64,000 bases of DNA, taken from the NCBI RefSeq assembly GCF_021287045.1, contig NZ_JAJTBG010000004.1, positions 62,001 through 126,000 on the forward strand, read 5' to 3'. This DNA comes from Oryzomicrobium sp. (GTDB taxonomy: Bacteria; Pseudomonadota; Gammaproteobacteria; Burkholderiales; Rhodocyclaceae). Both the position numbers and the translations under genes were made by a program. Within the stretch, counting starts at the first letter, position 1, and each line of letters starts with the position of its first letter. Shown here piece by piece: positions 8,258 to 17,101 of this stretch. The notes under the pieces are model-generated. The model worked only from the letters and a program-made list of their open reading frames with translations. It was not told where the DNA came from and searched no databases.

Positions 8258-8995
8258 ATGAATCGTACGCCCACCGCGTCTCCGACCTTCTCGCCGCTCT
8301 ACCGGCAGATCAAGGAGCTGATGATGAAGAGCCTGGAGGCCGGAGAATGGCAGCCGGGCGATGCCATCCCCAGTGAAACCGAACTGGCGGCCCGCTTCAA
8401 TGTCAGCCAGGGGACCGTGCGCAAGGCCATCGACGAGATGGCCGCCGAAAACCTCCTGATCCGGCGCCAGGGCAAGGGCACTTTCGTTGCCACCCACGCC
8501 GATCCTCGCGCTTTCTTCCGTTTCCTTCGCCTGGTGCCCATCGACGGTGGCTTGCAGCCTCACGACAGCGAGCCTCTCGACTGCATCCGCGTCAAGGCCG
8601 GCGTCGACGCCGCCCGGGTGCTCGACCTGGAGCATGGCGCGCCGGTCACCATCGTGCACCGCCTGCTGCGCTTCGAGGGCGAGCCGGTGGTGGTGGATGA
8701 AATTTATCTGCCGGGCGAACTGTTCCCCGATCTTACCCTGGACGTACTCAAGTCCAGCGACAAATCCCTCTACAGCCTGTTCGAGTCCCGCTACGGCGTG
8801 CGCATGCTGCGCGCCGAGGAGCGCATTCGCGCCGTCGCCGCCGAGCGCGGCGTGGCGGAGCGGCTCCAGGTGCCGGAGGGCAGCCCCTTGCTGCTGGTCG
8901 AGCGCGTTACCTATACCTATGGCAACAAGCCGGTGGAATGGCGGCGCGGTTTCTACTCGACCCAGAAGCACGTCTATCTCAATGAACTGAGCTGA
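8258..8995 (+). CDS. GntR family (HutC-type) transcriptional regulator
   Basis: 245 aa from the ATG at 8258; an in-frame ATG at 8240 would add six residues and neither has a clear ribosome site. The N-terminal winged helix (about residues 15-80) carries the GntR signature IPSETELAARFNVSQGTVRKA. The C-terminal UTRA-type domain (about 95-235) includes HRLLRFEGEPVVVDEIYLP, placing it in the HutC subfamily that binds small metabolites. It lies between mdh and the sdh operon, the position of a GntR gene in many betaproteobacteria, and is a likely local regulator of TCA genes. The effector is not evident. Confidence 0.9.
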   Translation: MNRTPTASPTFSPLYRQIKELMMKSLEAGEWQPGDAIPSETELAARFNVSQGTVRKAIDEMAAENLLIRRQGKGTFVATHADPRAFFRFLRLVPIDGGLQPHDSEPLDCIRVKAGVDAARVLDLEHGAPVTIVHRLLRFEGEPVVVDEIYLPGELFPDLTLDVLKSSDKSLYSLFESRYGVRMLRAEERIRAVAAERGVAERLQVPEGSPLLLVERVTYTYGNKPVEWRRGFYSTQKHVYLNELS

Positions 8996-9041
8996 GCGGG
9001 TGTGATGGCTAGCCGTCAGGACAGAGGTTTTCGGGGAAGGA

Positions 9042-9047
9042 TATAAT
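9042..9047 (+). promoter_or_regulatory. Possible -10 box of the sdh operon
   Basis: TATAAT stands alone in an otherwise GC-rich stretch 170 bp upstream of sdhC. No good -35 is visible at 16-18 bp, so it may need an activator or be coincidental. Confidence 0.4.
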
Positions 9048-9083
9048 TTTCAGCTTGCCCGGCCCGGAAGGGGCGGGCGGGGT

Positions 9084-9174
9084 CCGCTGTTTCAGCGGGG
9101 AGTCTGCAACAAGAAGTAGCAGTAGCGCAGTAAGCGGGTCGGGCGGTCTGACCCGGAAGTGCCGGATGTTCCGG
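9084..9174 (+). promoter_or_regulatory. Structured sdh leader with alternative hairpins
   Basis: Three potential stems lie between the -10 and sdhC: CCGCTG/CAGCGG (9084-9098), CGGGTC/GACCCG (9135-9155) and CCGGAA/TTCCGG (9153-9174). The last two share 9153-9155 and so exclude each other, as in attenuators or riboswitches. No known riboswitch class is recognisable. Confidence 0.35.
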
Positions 9175-9217
9175 GGCTTCAAGATTCGGCCGCACTTAGT
9201 TTGAGGGATGAAGATAC

Positions 9218-9610
9218 ATGGCTGAGCTCACCATGAAGAAGAAACGTCCAAAGAACTTGGACCTCCTGACGATCAAGCAGCCTTTGCCGGCTGTCCTGTC
9301 GATTCTCCACCGCGTCAGCGGCGCAGGCCTGTTCCTGTTCCTGCCGGTGCTGCTGTGGCTGCTCCAGAGCAGCCTGGCTTCGCCCGAGTCCTTCGCCATG
9401 GTGAAGGGGCTGGCCGGCAACATCGTTGTCAAGGTCATCCTGCTCGGCCTGCTGTGGGCCTACTGCCATCACTTCTGCGCCGGTATCCGTTACCTGCTGC
9501 TCGACGGTCATATCGGCATCGAAAAAGAAGCCGCCCGCATGACCGCCAAGATTTCCTTTGCCGTCAGCCTGCTGGCGACGGTCATCCTGGGGGGGCTGCT
9601 GCTGTGGTAA
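9218..9610 (+). CDS. sdhC: Succinate dehydrogenase cytochrome b556 subunit
   Basis: 130 aa, three hydrophobic helices. LSILHRVSGAGLFLF near residue 27 is the SdhC signature carrying the Ser and Arg near the quinone site, and YCHHFCAGIRYLLLD near 87 contains the heme-ligand His region. It anchors the SdhAB catalytic subunits to the inner membrane and passes electrons to ubiquinone. First gene of sdhCDAB-sdhE; sdhD overlaps its end by 7 bp. A Met at residue 6 is an alternative start. Confidence 0.95.
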   Translation: MAELTMKKKRPKNLDLLTIKQPLPAVLSILHRVSGAGLFLFLPVLLWLLQSSLASPESFAMVKGLAGNIVVKVILLGLLWAYCHHFCAGIRYLLLDGHIGIEKEAARMTAKISFAVSLLATVILGGLLLW

Positions 9611-9951
9611 ATCGTATTGTTGTCGGGGCCGGCTACGGCCTGCGTGACTGGATCGCCCAGCGCGCCACCGCGGTCATCATGGCCGTCTACACCGTCATCC
9701 TGCTGGCGGCGGTCGTCGCCAACGGCGGCAGCACCTATGAAGCCTGGCACGGCCTGTTCGCCTCCGGCTTCATGAAATTCGCCACCTTCCTGGCGCTGCT
9801 TTCCCTCTTCTACCACGCCTGGATCGGCGTGCGCGACATCTTCATGGACTACATCAAGCCCACCGGCCTGCGCCTCGGCCTGATGGTTGTCGTGATCGCC
9901 GCCCTGGTTGGCTATGCCGGCTGGGCCGCCCAGATTCTGTGGAGACTGTAA
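9604..9951 (+). CDS. sdhD: Succinate dehydrogenase membrane anchor subunit
   Basis: 115 aa starting at a GTG (9604) inside the last codons of sdhC, with a run of G residues as ribosome site. The open frame extends further upstream, but that part is only the out-of-frame reading of sdhC. Three membrane helices; LFYHAWIGVRDIFMDYIKP holds the conserved heme-ligand His and the Asp/Tyr of the quinone pocket. The stop is directly followed by the sdhA start. Confidence 0.93.
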   Translation: MVNRIVVGAGYGLRDWIAQRATAVIMAVYTVILLAAVVANGGSTYEAWHGLFASGFMKFATFLALLSLFYHAWIGVRDIFMDYIKPTGLRLGLMVVVIAALVGYAGWAAQILWRL

Positions 9952-11739
9952 GTGAATATTCCCGTTCATAAGTACGATGCGGTGATCGTCGGCGCCGGCG
10001 GCGCCGGTCTGCGCGCCGCCATCCAGCTGTCCGAAGCCGGTCTCAAGACCGCTGTGCTGTCCAAGGTCTTCCCGACCCGTTCCCACACCGTGGCCGCCCA
10101 GGGCGGCGTGGCAGCCTCCCTCGGCAACTCCGAGGAAGATCACTGGCACTGGCACATGTACGACACCGTCAAGGGGTCGGACTGGCTGGGCGACCAGGAC
10201 GCCATCGAATTCATGTGCCGCAAGGCCAATGAAGTGGTGGTCGAGCTCGAACACTACGGCATGCCCTTCGACCGTCTGGACAACGGTAAGATCTACCAGC
10301 GCCCCTTCGGCGGCCACATGTCCAACTTCGGCGAGCGCCCCGTGCGCCGTTCCTGCGCCGCGGCCGACCGTACCGGTCACGCCATGCTGCACGCCATGTA
10401 CCAGCGCAACGTCAAGGCCAATACCCAGTTCTTCGTGGAATGGATGGCCCTGGACCTGATCCGCGACGTGGACGGCACCGTGCTGGGTGTGACCGCCATG
10501 GAGATGGAAACCGGCGAGATCCACATCTTCCACGCCAAGGCCACCCTGTTCGCCACCGGCGGCGCCGGCCGCATCTTCCACAGCTCCACCAACGCCTTCA
10601 TCAACACCGGTGACGGCCTCGGCATGGCGGCCCGCGCCGGCATCCCGCTCGAGGACATGGAGTTCTGGCAGTTCCACCCGACCGGCGTGGCCGGTGCCGG
10701 CGTGCTGATCACCGAAGGGGTGCGCGGCGAAGGCGGCATCCTGCGCAACTCCTCCGGCGAGCGCTTCATGGAGCGCTACGCCCCGAACGCCAAGGACCTG
10801 GCGTCCCGCGACGTGGTGTCCCGCGCCATGGCCACCGAGATCAAGGAAGGCCGCGGCTGTGGTCCCAACAAGGACTACGTGCTGCTCGACATCACCCACC
10901 TGGAACCGGCCACCATCATGAAGCGCCTGCCTGGCATTCGTGAAATCGCCATCCAGTTCGCCGGCGTGGATCCGATCAAGACCCCGATCCCGGTGGTGCC
11001 GACCTGTCACTACCAGATGGGCGGTATCCCCACCAACTACTCGGGTCGCGTCGTGATCCCCCAGGGCGGCGACTACAACGTCCCCGTGATGGGCTTCTAC
11101 GCCGCCGGCGAATGCGCCTGCGCCTCGGTGCACGGCGCCAACCGCCTCGGCACCAACTCCCTGCTCGACCTGCTGGTGTTCGGCAAGTCCTCCGGCGAGA
11201 CCATGGTCGACGACATCAAGGCCATGCCCGCCTCGCACCGCGAGCTGCCCAAGGACGCCGCCGACCTGTCCCTGGCCCGTATCGCCCGCCTCGACGGCCA
11301 GAAGTCCGGCGAGAACGTGCATGAAGTTCGTCTGGCCATGCAGCGCACCATGCAGGGCCACGCCGGCGTGTTCCGCTTCAAGAACCTGCTGGCCGAGGGC
11401 GTGGAGATGATTTCCCAGGTCGAAGAGCGCGTGAAGCGCACCGAGATCAAGGACAAGTCCCAGGTCTGGAACACCGCCCGCACCGAAGCGCTGGAGCTGG
11501 AGAACCTCATCGAAGTGGCCAAGGCCACCATGGTGTCCGCCAACGGCCGTACCGAATCCCGTGGCGCCCACGTGCGCGACGATGCGGTGGATACTCCCGA
11601 GCATCCCGATGGCCGCAACGACCAGGAATGGCTCAAGCACACCCTGTGGTTCCGCGACGGCAACCGTCTCGACTACAAGCCGGTGAACATGAAGCCCCTG
11701 ACGGTCGAGACGATCGCCCTGAAGAAGCGCGCCTACTAA
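9952..11739 (+). CDS. sdhA: Succinate dehydrogenase flavoprotein subunit
   Basis: 595 aa from a GTG start that abuts the sdhD stop. The N-terminal FAD-binding motif VIVGAGGAGLRAA is followed by RSHTVAAQGGVAASL, in which His45 is the covalent FAD attachment site. HPTGVAGAGVLITEGVRGEG is part of the dicarboxylate active site. It oxidises succinate to fumarate in complex with SdhB on the cytoplasmic face of the membrane. Length and all key motifs are normal. Confidence 0.98.
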   Translation: MNIPVHKYDAVIVGAGGAGLRAAIQLSEAGLKTAVLSKVFPTRSHTVAAQGGVAASLGNSEEDHWHWHMYDTVKGSDWLGDQDAIEFMCRKANEVVVELEHYGMPFDRLDNGKIYQRPFGGHMSNFGERPVRRSCAAADRTGHAMLHAMYQRNVKANTQFFVEWMALDLIRDVDGTVLGVTAMEMETGEIHIFHAKATLFATGGAGRIFHSSTNAFINTGDGLGMAARAGIPLEDMEFWQFHPTGVAGAGVLITEGVRGEGGILRNSSGERFMERYAPNAKDLASRDVVSRAMATEIKEGRGCGPNKDYVLLDITHLEPATIMKRLPGIREIAIQFAGVDPIKTPIPVVPTCHYQMGGIPTNYSGRVVIPQGGDYNVPVMGFYAAGECACASVHGANRLGTNSLLDLLVFGKSSGETMVDDIKAMPASHRELPKDAADLSLARIARLDGQKSGENVHEVRLAMQRTMQGHAGVFRFKNLLAEGVEMISQVEERVKRTEIKDKSQVWNTARTEALELENLIEVAKATMVSANGRTESRGAHVRDDAVDTPEHPDGRNDQEWLKHTLWFRDGNRLDYKPVNMKPLTVETIALKKRAY

Positions 11740-11753
11740 GGAGTTCCAGATAA

Positions 11754-12458
11754 ATGGCTACCGTGAAGTTTTCTATCTACCGCTACGATCCGGACAAGGA
11801 CGACAAGCCGTACATGCAGGATATTTCGGTCGAGCTGGAGCCCATCGACCGCAAGCTGCTGGACGCCATGGTCAAGCTGAAGGCCAAGGATGATTCCCTG
11901 GCATTCCGCCGCTCCTGCCGCGAAGGCGTGTGTGGGTCCGACGCCATGAACATCAACGGCAAGAACGGCCTGGCCTGCCTGACCGACATGGACAGCCTGG
12001 CCCAGCCGATCGTGCTGCGTCCGCTGCCGGGCCTGCCGGTGGTGCGCGACCTGATCGTGGACATGACCCAGTTCTTCAAGCAGTACCACTCGATCAAGCC
12101 GTACCTGATCAACAACGATCCGGCACCGGAACGCGAGCGGCTGCAATCCCCCGAAGATCGGGAAGAGCTCAACGGGCTGTACGAGTGCATCCTATGCGCC
12201 TGCTGCTCGACCTCCTGCCCGTCCTTCTGGTGGAACCCGGACAAGTTCGTCGGCCCCGCCGGCCTGCTGGCAGCCTACCGCTTCCTGGCCGATACCCGCG
12301 ACCAGGCGACCAACGAGCGTCTCGACAACCTCGAAGACCCGTACCGCCTGTTCCGTTGCCACTCCATCATGAACTGCGTCGATGTCTGCCCGAAGGGTCT
12401 CAACCCGACCAAGGCCATCGGCAAGATCAAGGACATGATGGTTCGCCGCGCGGTCTGA
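11754..12458 (+). CDS. sdhB: Succinate dehydrogenase iron-sulfur subunit
   Basis: 234 aa. The [2Fe-2S] cluster ligands are Cys55, Cys60, Asp63 and Cys75, the same pattern including Asp as in E. coli SdhB. The C-terminal half carries CILCACCSTSCP and CHSIMNCVDVCPKGLNP for the [4Fe-4S] and [3Fe-4S] clusters. It carries electrons from SdhA flavin to the membrane quinone site. A GGAG site precedes the start 14 bp after sdhA. Confidence 0.98.
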   Translation: MATVKFSIYRYDPDKDDKPYMQDISVELEPIDRKLLDAMVKLKAKDDSLAFRRSCREGVCGSDAMNINGKNGLACLTDMDSLAQPIVLRPLPGLPVVRDLIVDMTQFFKQYHSIKPYLINNDPAPERERLQSPEDREELNGLYECILCACCSTSCPSFWWNPDKFVGPAGLLAAYRFLADTRDQATNERLDNLEDPYRLFRCHSIMNCVDVCPKGLNPTKAIGKIKDMMVRRAV

Positions 12459-12471
12459 TCGGACAAATTCC

Positions 12472-12717
12472 GTGAGTCTTACGCAAGAGGAACTGAATCG
12501 CCTGCGCTGGCGTTGCGTGCGCCGGGGCCTGCTCGAAGTGGACATCACGCTGGAAAAATTTCTCGACGAGAAGTTCTCCAGCCTGAACGACGAGCAGGTC
12601 CAGGTGTTCGTGGAGCTGGCAGACATGGACGATCACGAGCTCTGGGGGCTGATCAACGGCACCCTGGAGCCGGCAACACCGCAAGAGGCCGAAGTACTGG
12701 CCATGTTGCGCAAGTAG
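12472..12717 (+). CDS. sdhE: FAD assembly factor SdhE
   Basis: 81 aa, GTG start 13 bp after sdhB. The motif RRGLLEVD with its conserved Arg-Gly pair is the hallmark of SdhE/YgfY, which promotes covalent flavinylation of SdhA. The usual five-helix small protein length fits. Position at the end of sdhCDAB is conserved in betaproteobacteria. Confidence 0.95.
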   Translation: MSLTQEELNRLRWRCVRRGLLEVDITLEKFLDEKFSSLNDEQVQVFVELADMDDHELWGLINGTLEPATPQEAEVLAMLRK

Positions 12718-12807
12718 GGATCAGGCGGAAGAGGCCGGCGCCGCGCCTAGGCAAGGCGCTGGCTCCTTCGCAGGGTGCAGTGCAGACTTCCTAACAGGGA
12801 CAGAAAC

Positions 12808-14103
12808 ATGAGCGAACGCAAGGCTATTCTCACGATCGAAGGCAAGGACCCGGTCGAATTCCCCATCATGTCGCCGACCCACGGCAACGACACGATCGAC
12901 ATTCGCACCCTCGGTGGCAAAACCGGGCTGTTCACCTACGACTCCGGTTTCCTTTCCACCGCCAGCTGCAAGTCCACGATCACCTACATCGACGGTGACA
13001 AGGGCGAACTGCTGTACCGTGGCTTTCCCATCGAGCAACTGGCCGAGCAGTGCAACTTCCTGGAAGTCGCCTACCTGCTGAAGAACGGCGAACTGCCCAA
13101 CAAGAAGCAAAAAGAATCCTTCGAAGAGACCATCAAGCAGCACACGATGGTGCACGAGCAACTGGCCAAGTTCTACAGCGGCTTCCGCCGCGACGCCCAC
13201 CCGATGGCCGTGATGGTCGGCGTGGTCGGTGCCCTGTCCGCCTTCTACCACGACGCTGCGGACTTCTCCGACGCCGAGCACCGCAACATCAGCTTCAACC
13301 GCCTGATCGCCAAGCTGCCCACCATCGTGGCCATGGCGTACAAGTACAACACCGGGCAGCCTTTCATGTACCCGCGCAACGACCTGGGGTACACCGCCAA
13401 CTTCATGCACATGATGTTCGGCACCCCCTGCGAAGAGTACAAGCCGAACCCCGTGCTGGTCCGCGCCCTGGACATCATCTTCACCCTGCACGCCGACCAC
13501 GAGCAGAACGCCTCCACCTCCACGGTGCGTCTGGCCGGCTCCTCCGGCGCCAACCCCTTCGCCTGTATCGCCGCCGGCATCGCCTGCCTGTGGGGCCCGG
13601 CCCACGGTGGCGCCAACGAGGCCTGCCTGAACATGCTGGAAGAGATCGGTGACGTGTCCCGCGTGCCCGAGTTCATCGCCCGCGCCAAGGACAAGAACGA
13701 TTCCTTCAAGCTGATGGGCTTCGGCCACCGCGTGTACAAGAACTTCGACCCGCGCGCGAAGCTGATGCGCAAGGTGTGCAACGATGTTCTGAAGGAACTC
13801 GGCCTGGAGAACGACCGCCTGTTCAAGCTGGCTATGGAGCTGGAAAAGATCGCCCTGGAAGATCCGTACTTCGTCGAGAAGAAGCTCTACCCGAACGTGG
13901 ACTTCTACTCCGGCATCGTGCAGAAGGCCCTCGGCATCCCGACCTCCATGTTCACCTGCATCTTCGCCCTGGCCCGCACCGTGGGCTGGATGACCCAGTG
14001 GGAAGAGATGATCACGGACCCCGAGTACAAGATCGGCCGGCCGCGCCAACTGTACGTCGGCGCCGCCAAGCGCGACGTCGTGCCGCTGGATAAGCGTGCA
14101 TAA
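12808..14103 (+). CDS. gltA: Citrate synthase (type II)
   Basis: 431 aa from the ATG at 12808, preceded by a weak AGGGA site; an upstream in-frame start has no support. Catalytic His residues lie in [10 protein letters not shown] and [12 protein letters not shown], and the Asp in YPNVDFYSG. Length and sequence fit the hexameric proteobacterial enzyme that condenses acetyl-CoA with oxaloacetate. It follows sdhE by 90 bp and ends at a strong terminator, so it can be the last gene of the sdh transcript or be read from its own promoter. Confidence 0.97.
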   Translation: MSERKAILTIEGKDPVEFPIMSPTHGNDTIDIRTLGGKTGLFTYDSGFLSTASCKSTITYIDGDKGELLYRGFPIEQLAEQCNFLEVAYLLKNGELPNKKQKESFEETIKQHTMVHEQLAKFYSGFRRDAHPMAVMVGVVGALSAFYHDAADFSDAEHRNISFNRLIAKLPTIVAMAYKYNTGQPFMYPRNDLGYTANFMHMMFGTPCEEYKPNPVLVRALDIIFTLHADHEQNASTSTVRLAGSSGANPFACIAAGIACLWGPAHGGANEACLNMLEEIGDVSRVPEFIARAKDKNDSFKLMGFGHRVYKNFDPRAKLMRKVCNDVLKELGLENDRLFKLAMELEKIALEDPYFVEKKLYPNVDFYSGIVQKALGIPTSMFTCIFALARTVGWMTQWEEMITDPEYKIGRPRQLYVGAAKRDVVPLDKRA

Positions 14104-14111
14104 GTAAAGGG

Positions 14112-14138
14112 AAAGGGGCGCCCGTCGCCCCTTTTTCA
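14112..14138 (+). terminator. Intrinsic terminator after gltA
   Basis: AAAGGGGCG pairs with CGCCCCTTT around CCCGT, followed by TTC. It separates the sdh-gltA block from the sucAB-lpd block. Confidence 0.9.
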
Positions 14139-14242
14139 CAACATACTGCCCAGTATCCCCCGTGGCGTGTCGCCGCGAGGATGGATGTCCGGGACAGGCA
14201 AGCAACACTCAAGCAAGACAGACGCACACCAAGGTGATCGCC

Positions 14243-17062
14243 ATGATGATGGAGATGTTTGGCAATTCCTACCTCTTCGGCGGCAACGCGCCGTTCGTTG
14301 AGGAACTCTACGAAAACTACCTGGAGAATCCGGGTTCCGTGCCCGACGAGTGGCGCGACTACTTCGACAAGCTGGTGCAGATGCCCGGGTTCGCCACCCG
14401 CGACGTGCCCCACGCGCCGGTGGTGGCCGCCTTCGCCGAACTGGCCAAGCAGAGCTACCAGCGCCCTGCGACCGCCCAGGCGGACGACAAGAAGCAGGTT
14501 GCCGCGCTGCAACTGATCAACGCCTACCGCTTCCTCGGCAACCGCTGGGCCCAGCTCGATCCGCTCAAGCGCCACGACCGTCCCGAAACCCCGGAATTGG
14601 AGCCGGCCTACCACGGCTTCACCGAGGGCGACCTGAACCAGACCTTCAACAGCGGCTCCTTCGCCGCCGTGGGTGACCAGGCCACCCTGAAGGACATTCT
14701 CGATGCGGCCAAGGAGACCTACTGCTCCTCCGTCGGCGTCGAGTACATGCACCTCACCGCCACCCAGGAAAAGCGCTGGATTCAGGCGCGTCTGGAGCCG
14801 ATCCGCGGCAAGGGCAAGTATTCCGCCGAGGACAAGAAGCGCTTTCTGGAGCGCCTGACCGCGGCCGAGACCCTGGAACGCTATCTGCACACCCGCTACG
14901 TCGGCCAGAAGCGCTTCTCCCTGGAAGGCGGCGACAGCCTGATCGTGGCTATGGACGAGCTGCTCAACGTGGGCGGTTCCAAGGGTGTCGAGGAAATCGT
15001 CATCGGCATGGCCCACCGCGGCCGCCTCAACGTGCTGGTGAACACCCTGGGCAAGGCTCCTTCCATGCTCTTCGCCGAGTTCGAAGGCAAGAAGGCCTCC
15101 GATCTCTCTTCCGGCGACGTGAAGTACCACAACGGCTTCTCGTCCGACGTGGGCACCCCGGGCGGCCCGGTCCACCTGACCCTGGCCTTCAACCCGTCCC
15201 ACCTGGAAATCGTGAACCCGGTGGTCGAGGGCTCCGTCTATGCCCGCCAGCGCCGCCGCGGCGCCGAAGGCAAGGCCAAGGTCGTGCCGGTGCTGATTCA
15301 CGGCGATGCCGCCGTGGCCGGCCAGGGCGTGAACCAGGAGATGCTCAACTTCTCCCAGACCCGCGGTTACGGCACGGGCGGCACGGTGCACATCATCGTG
15401 AACAACCAGATCGGCTTTACCACCTCCGATCCCCGCGACCTGCGCTCCTCCCTGTACTGCACCGACGTGTTCAAGATGGTCGAATCCCCCATCTTCCACG
15501 TCAATGGCGACGACCCCGAAGCCGTGGCCCTGGTGACCCAGCTGGCCCTGGAATTCCGTCAGGAATTCAAGAAGGACGTGGTCATCGACATCATCTGCTT
15601 CCGCAAGCTCGGCCACAACGAGCAGGACGAGCCGATGGTGACCCAGCCCCTGATGTACAAGAAGGTTCAGGCGCACCCCGGCACCCGCAAGCTGTACGCC
15701 GAGAAGCTGCAGACCCAGGGCGTCATCGCCGAGGGTCAGGCCGACCAGATGATCAAGGACTACCGCGCCGCCCTGGACGACGGCCGCCTGGTGCACAACC
15801 CGGTGCTGGCCAACTTCAAGCGTGAGTTCGCCAACGACTGGACCCCGTACCAGACCAAGAAGTACCTGGAAAACGCCGACACCTCGGTGCCCCAGACCGA
15901 ACTCAAGCGTCTGGCCAAGGCCCTCACCACCATCCCGGCCAACTTCACCCTGCACTCCCGCGTGCAGAAGATCGTCGAAGACCGCCGCTCCATGGGCGAA
16001 GGCAAGCTGCCGGTGGACTGGGGCATGGGCGAGAACCTGGCCTACGCCACCCTGCTGGCCCAGGGCTTCGGCGTGCGTCTGTCCGGCGAGGACGTCGGCC
16101 GCGGCACCTTCTTCCACCGCCATGCCGTGTTCCACGACCAGAACCGGGAGCGCTGGGACGCCGGCATCTACCTGCCCCTGGCTCACCTGCAAGAGAAGCA
16201 GGGCTACTTCCAGTGCTTCGACTCGGTGCTGTCCGAAGAGGCCGTGCTGGCCTTCGAATACGGCTACGCTACCGCCGAGCCCAACGAACTGGTGGTCTGG
16301 GAAGGCCAGTTCGGCGACTTCGCCAACGGCGCCCAGGTGGTGATCGACCAGTTCCTGTGCTCCGGCGAAGCCAAGTGGGGCCGCCTGTGCGGCTTGGTGA
16401 TGCTCCTGCCTCACGGCTACGAAGGTCAGGGCCCCGAGCACTCCTCCGCCCGTCTGGAACGCTACCTGCAGCTCTCCGCCGAGCAGAACTGGGAAGTCTG
16501 CGTGCCCTCCAACCCGGCCCAGATCTTCCACCTGCTGCGTCGGCAGATGGTGCGCAAGCAGCGCAAGCCGCTGGTGGTGATGTCGCCCAAGTCCCTGCTG
16601 CGCCACAAGGAAGCCGTTTCCACCCTGGCCGAGCTGTCCAAGGGCAAGTTCCAGCCGCTGATCGGCGAAACCGATGCCAGCATCGACCCGAAGAAGGTGA
16701 CCCGCGTGGTGGCCTGCTCCGGCAAGATCTACTACGAGCTGCTGGCCGCCCGCCGCGAGCGCAAGCTGAACAACATCGCCCTGATCCGCGTGGAACAGCT
16801 CTACCCGTTCCCCGACGCCCAGTACGCGGCCGAGCTGAAGAAGTACCCGAAGGCCAAGGAAGTGGTGTGGTGCCAGGAAGAGCCGACCAACCAGGGGGCC
16901 TGGTACGCCACCCTGCATCACTTCGAGCGCGGCCTGCAGACCGGCCAATCGCTGTACCTGGCTGCCCGCCCGGCTGCCGCGGCCCCCGCCGTCGGCTACC
17001 TGGCCAAGCACAACGAGCAGCAGAAGGCCGTGATCGACGCCGCTCTCGGCAAACTCAAGTAA
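14243..17062 (+). CDS. sucA: 2-oxoglutarate dehydrogenase E1 component
   Basis: 939 aa from the ATG at 14243, which has AAGGTG upstream; further in-frame codons to 14162 lack conserved sequence. The N-terminal E1o segment NSYLFGGNAPFVEELYENYL is typical. Thiamin-diphosphate and active-site motifs include GMAHRGRLNVLVNTLGK, HGDAAVAGQGVNQE and IVNNQIGFTT. It decarboxylates 2-oxoglutarate and transfers the succinyl group to the E2 lipoyl arm. First gene of sucA-sucB-lpdA. Confidence 0.98.
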   Translation: MMMEMFGNSYLFGGNAPFVEELYENYLENPGSVPDEWRDYFDKLVQMPGFATRDVPHAPVVAAFAELAKQSYQRPATAQADDKKQVAALQLINAYRFLGNRWAQLDPLKRHDRPETPELEPAYHGFTEGDLNQTFNSGSFAAVGDQATLKDILDAAKETYCSSVGVEYMHLTATQEKRWIQARLEPIRGKGKYSAEDKKRFLERLTAAETLERYLHTRYVGQKRFSLEGGDSLIVAMDELLNVGGSKGVEEIVIGMAHRGRLNVLVNTLGKAPSMLFAEFEGKKASDLSSGDVKYHNGFSSDVGTPGGPVHLTLAFNPSHLEIVNPVVEGSVYARQRRRGAEGKAKVVPVLIHGDAAVAGQGVNQEMLNFSQTRGYGTGGTVHIIVNNQIGFTTSDPRDLRSSLYCTDVFKMVESPIFHVNGDDPEAVALVTQLALEFRQEFKKDVVIDIICFRKLGHNEQDEPMVTQPLMYKKVQAHPGTRKLYAEKLQTQGVIAEGQADQMIKDYRAALDDGRLVHNPVLANFKREFANDWTPYQTKKYLENADTSVPQTELKRLAKALTTIPANFTLHSRVQKIVEDRRSMGEGKLPVDWGMGENLAYATLLAQGFGVRLSGEDVGRGTFFHRHAVFHDQNRERWDAGIYLPLAHLQEKQGYFQCFDSVLSEEAVLAFEYGYATAEPNELVVWEGQFGDFANGAQVVIDQFLCSGEAKWGRLCGLVMLLPHGYEGQGPEHSSARLERYLQLSAEQNWEVCVPSNPAQIFHLLRRQMVRKQRKPLVVMSPKSLLRHKEAVSTLAELSKGKFQPLIGETDASIDPKKVTRVVACSGKIYYELLAARRERKLNNIALIRVEQLYPFPDAQYAAELKKYPKAKEVVWCQEEPTNQGAWYATLHHFERGLQTGQSLYLAARPAAAAPAVGYLAKHNEQQKAVIDAALGKLK

Positions 17063-17101
17063 GAAGCGACAGCACCCATACGGGATGACACGGAGAATAA
17101 A

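Noticed and set aside
9355-9603. Upstream extension of the sdhD frame
   Set aside because: It only reads sdhC in another frame; the GTG at 9604 gives a normal-length SdhD.
9508-11640. 710-codon open frame antisense to sdhA
   Set aside because: Same artefact: Gly/His/Val-rich composition and full overlap with a conserved gene.
14139-14242. Possible sucA leader RNA motif like those described in Burkholderiales
   Set aside because: I could not find the expected conserved structure by eye; a covariance-model search would be needed.
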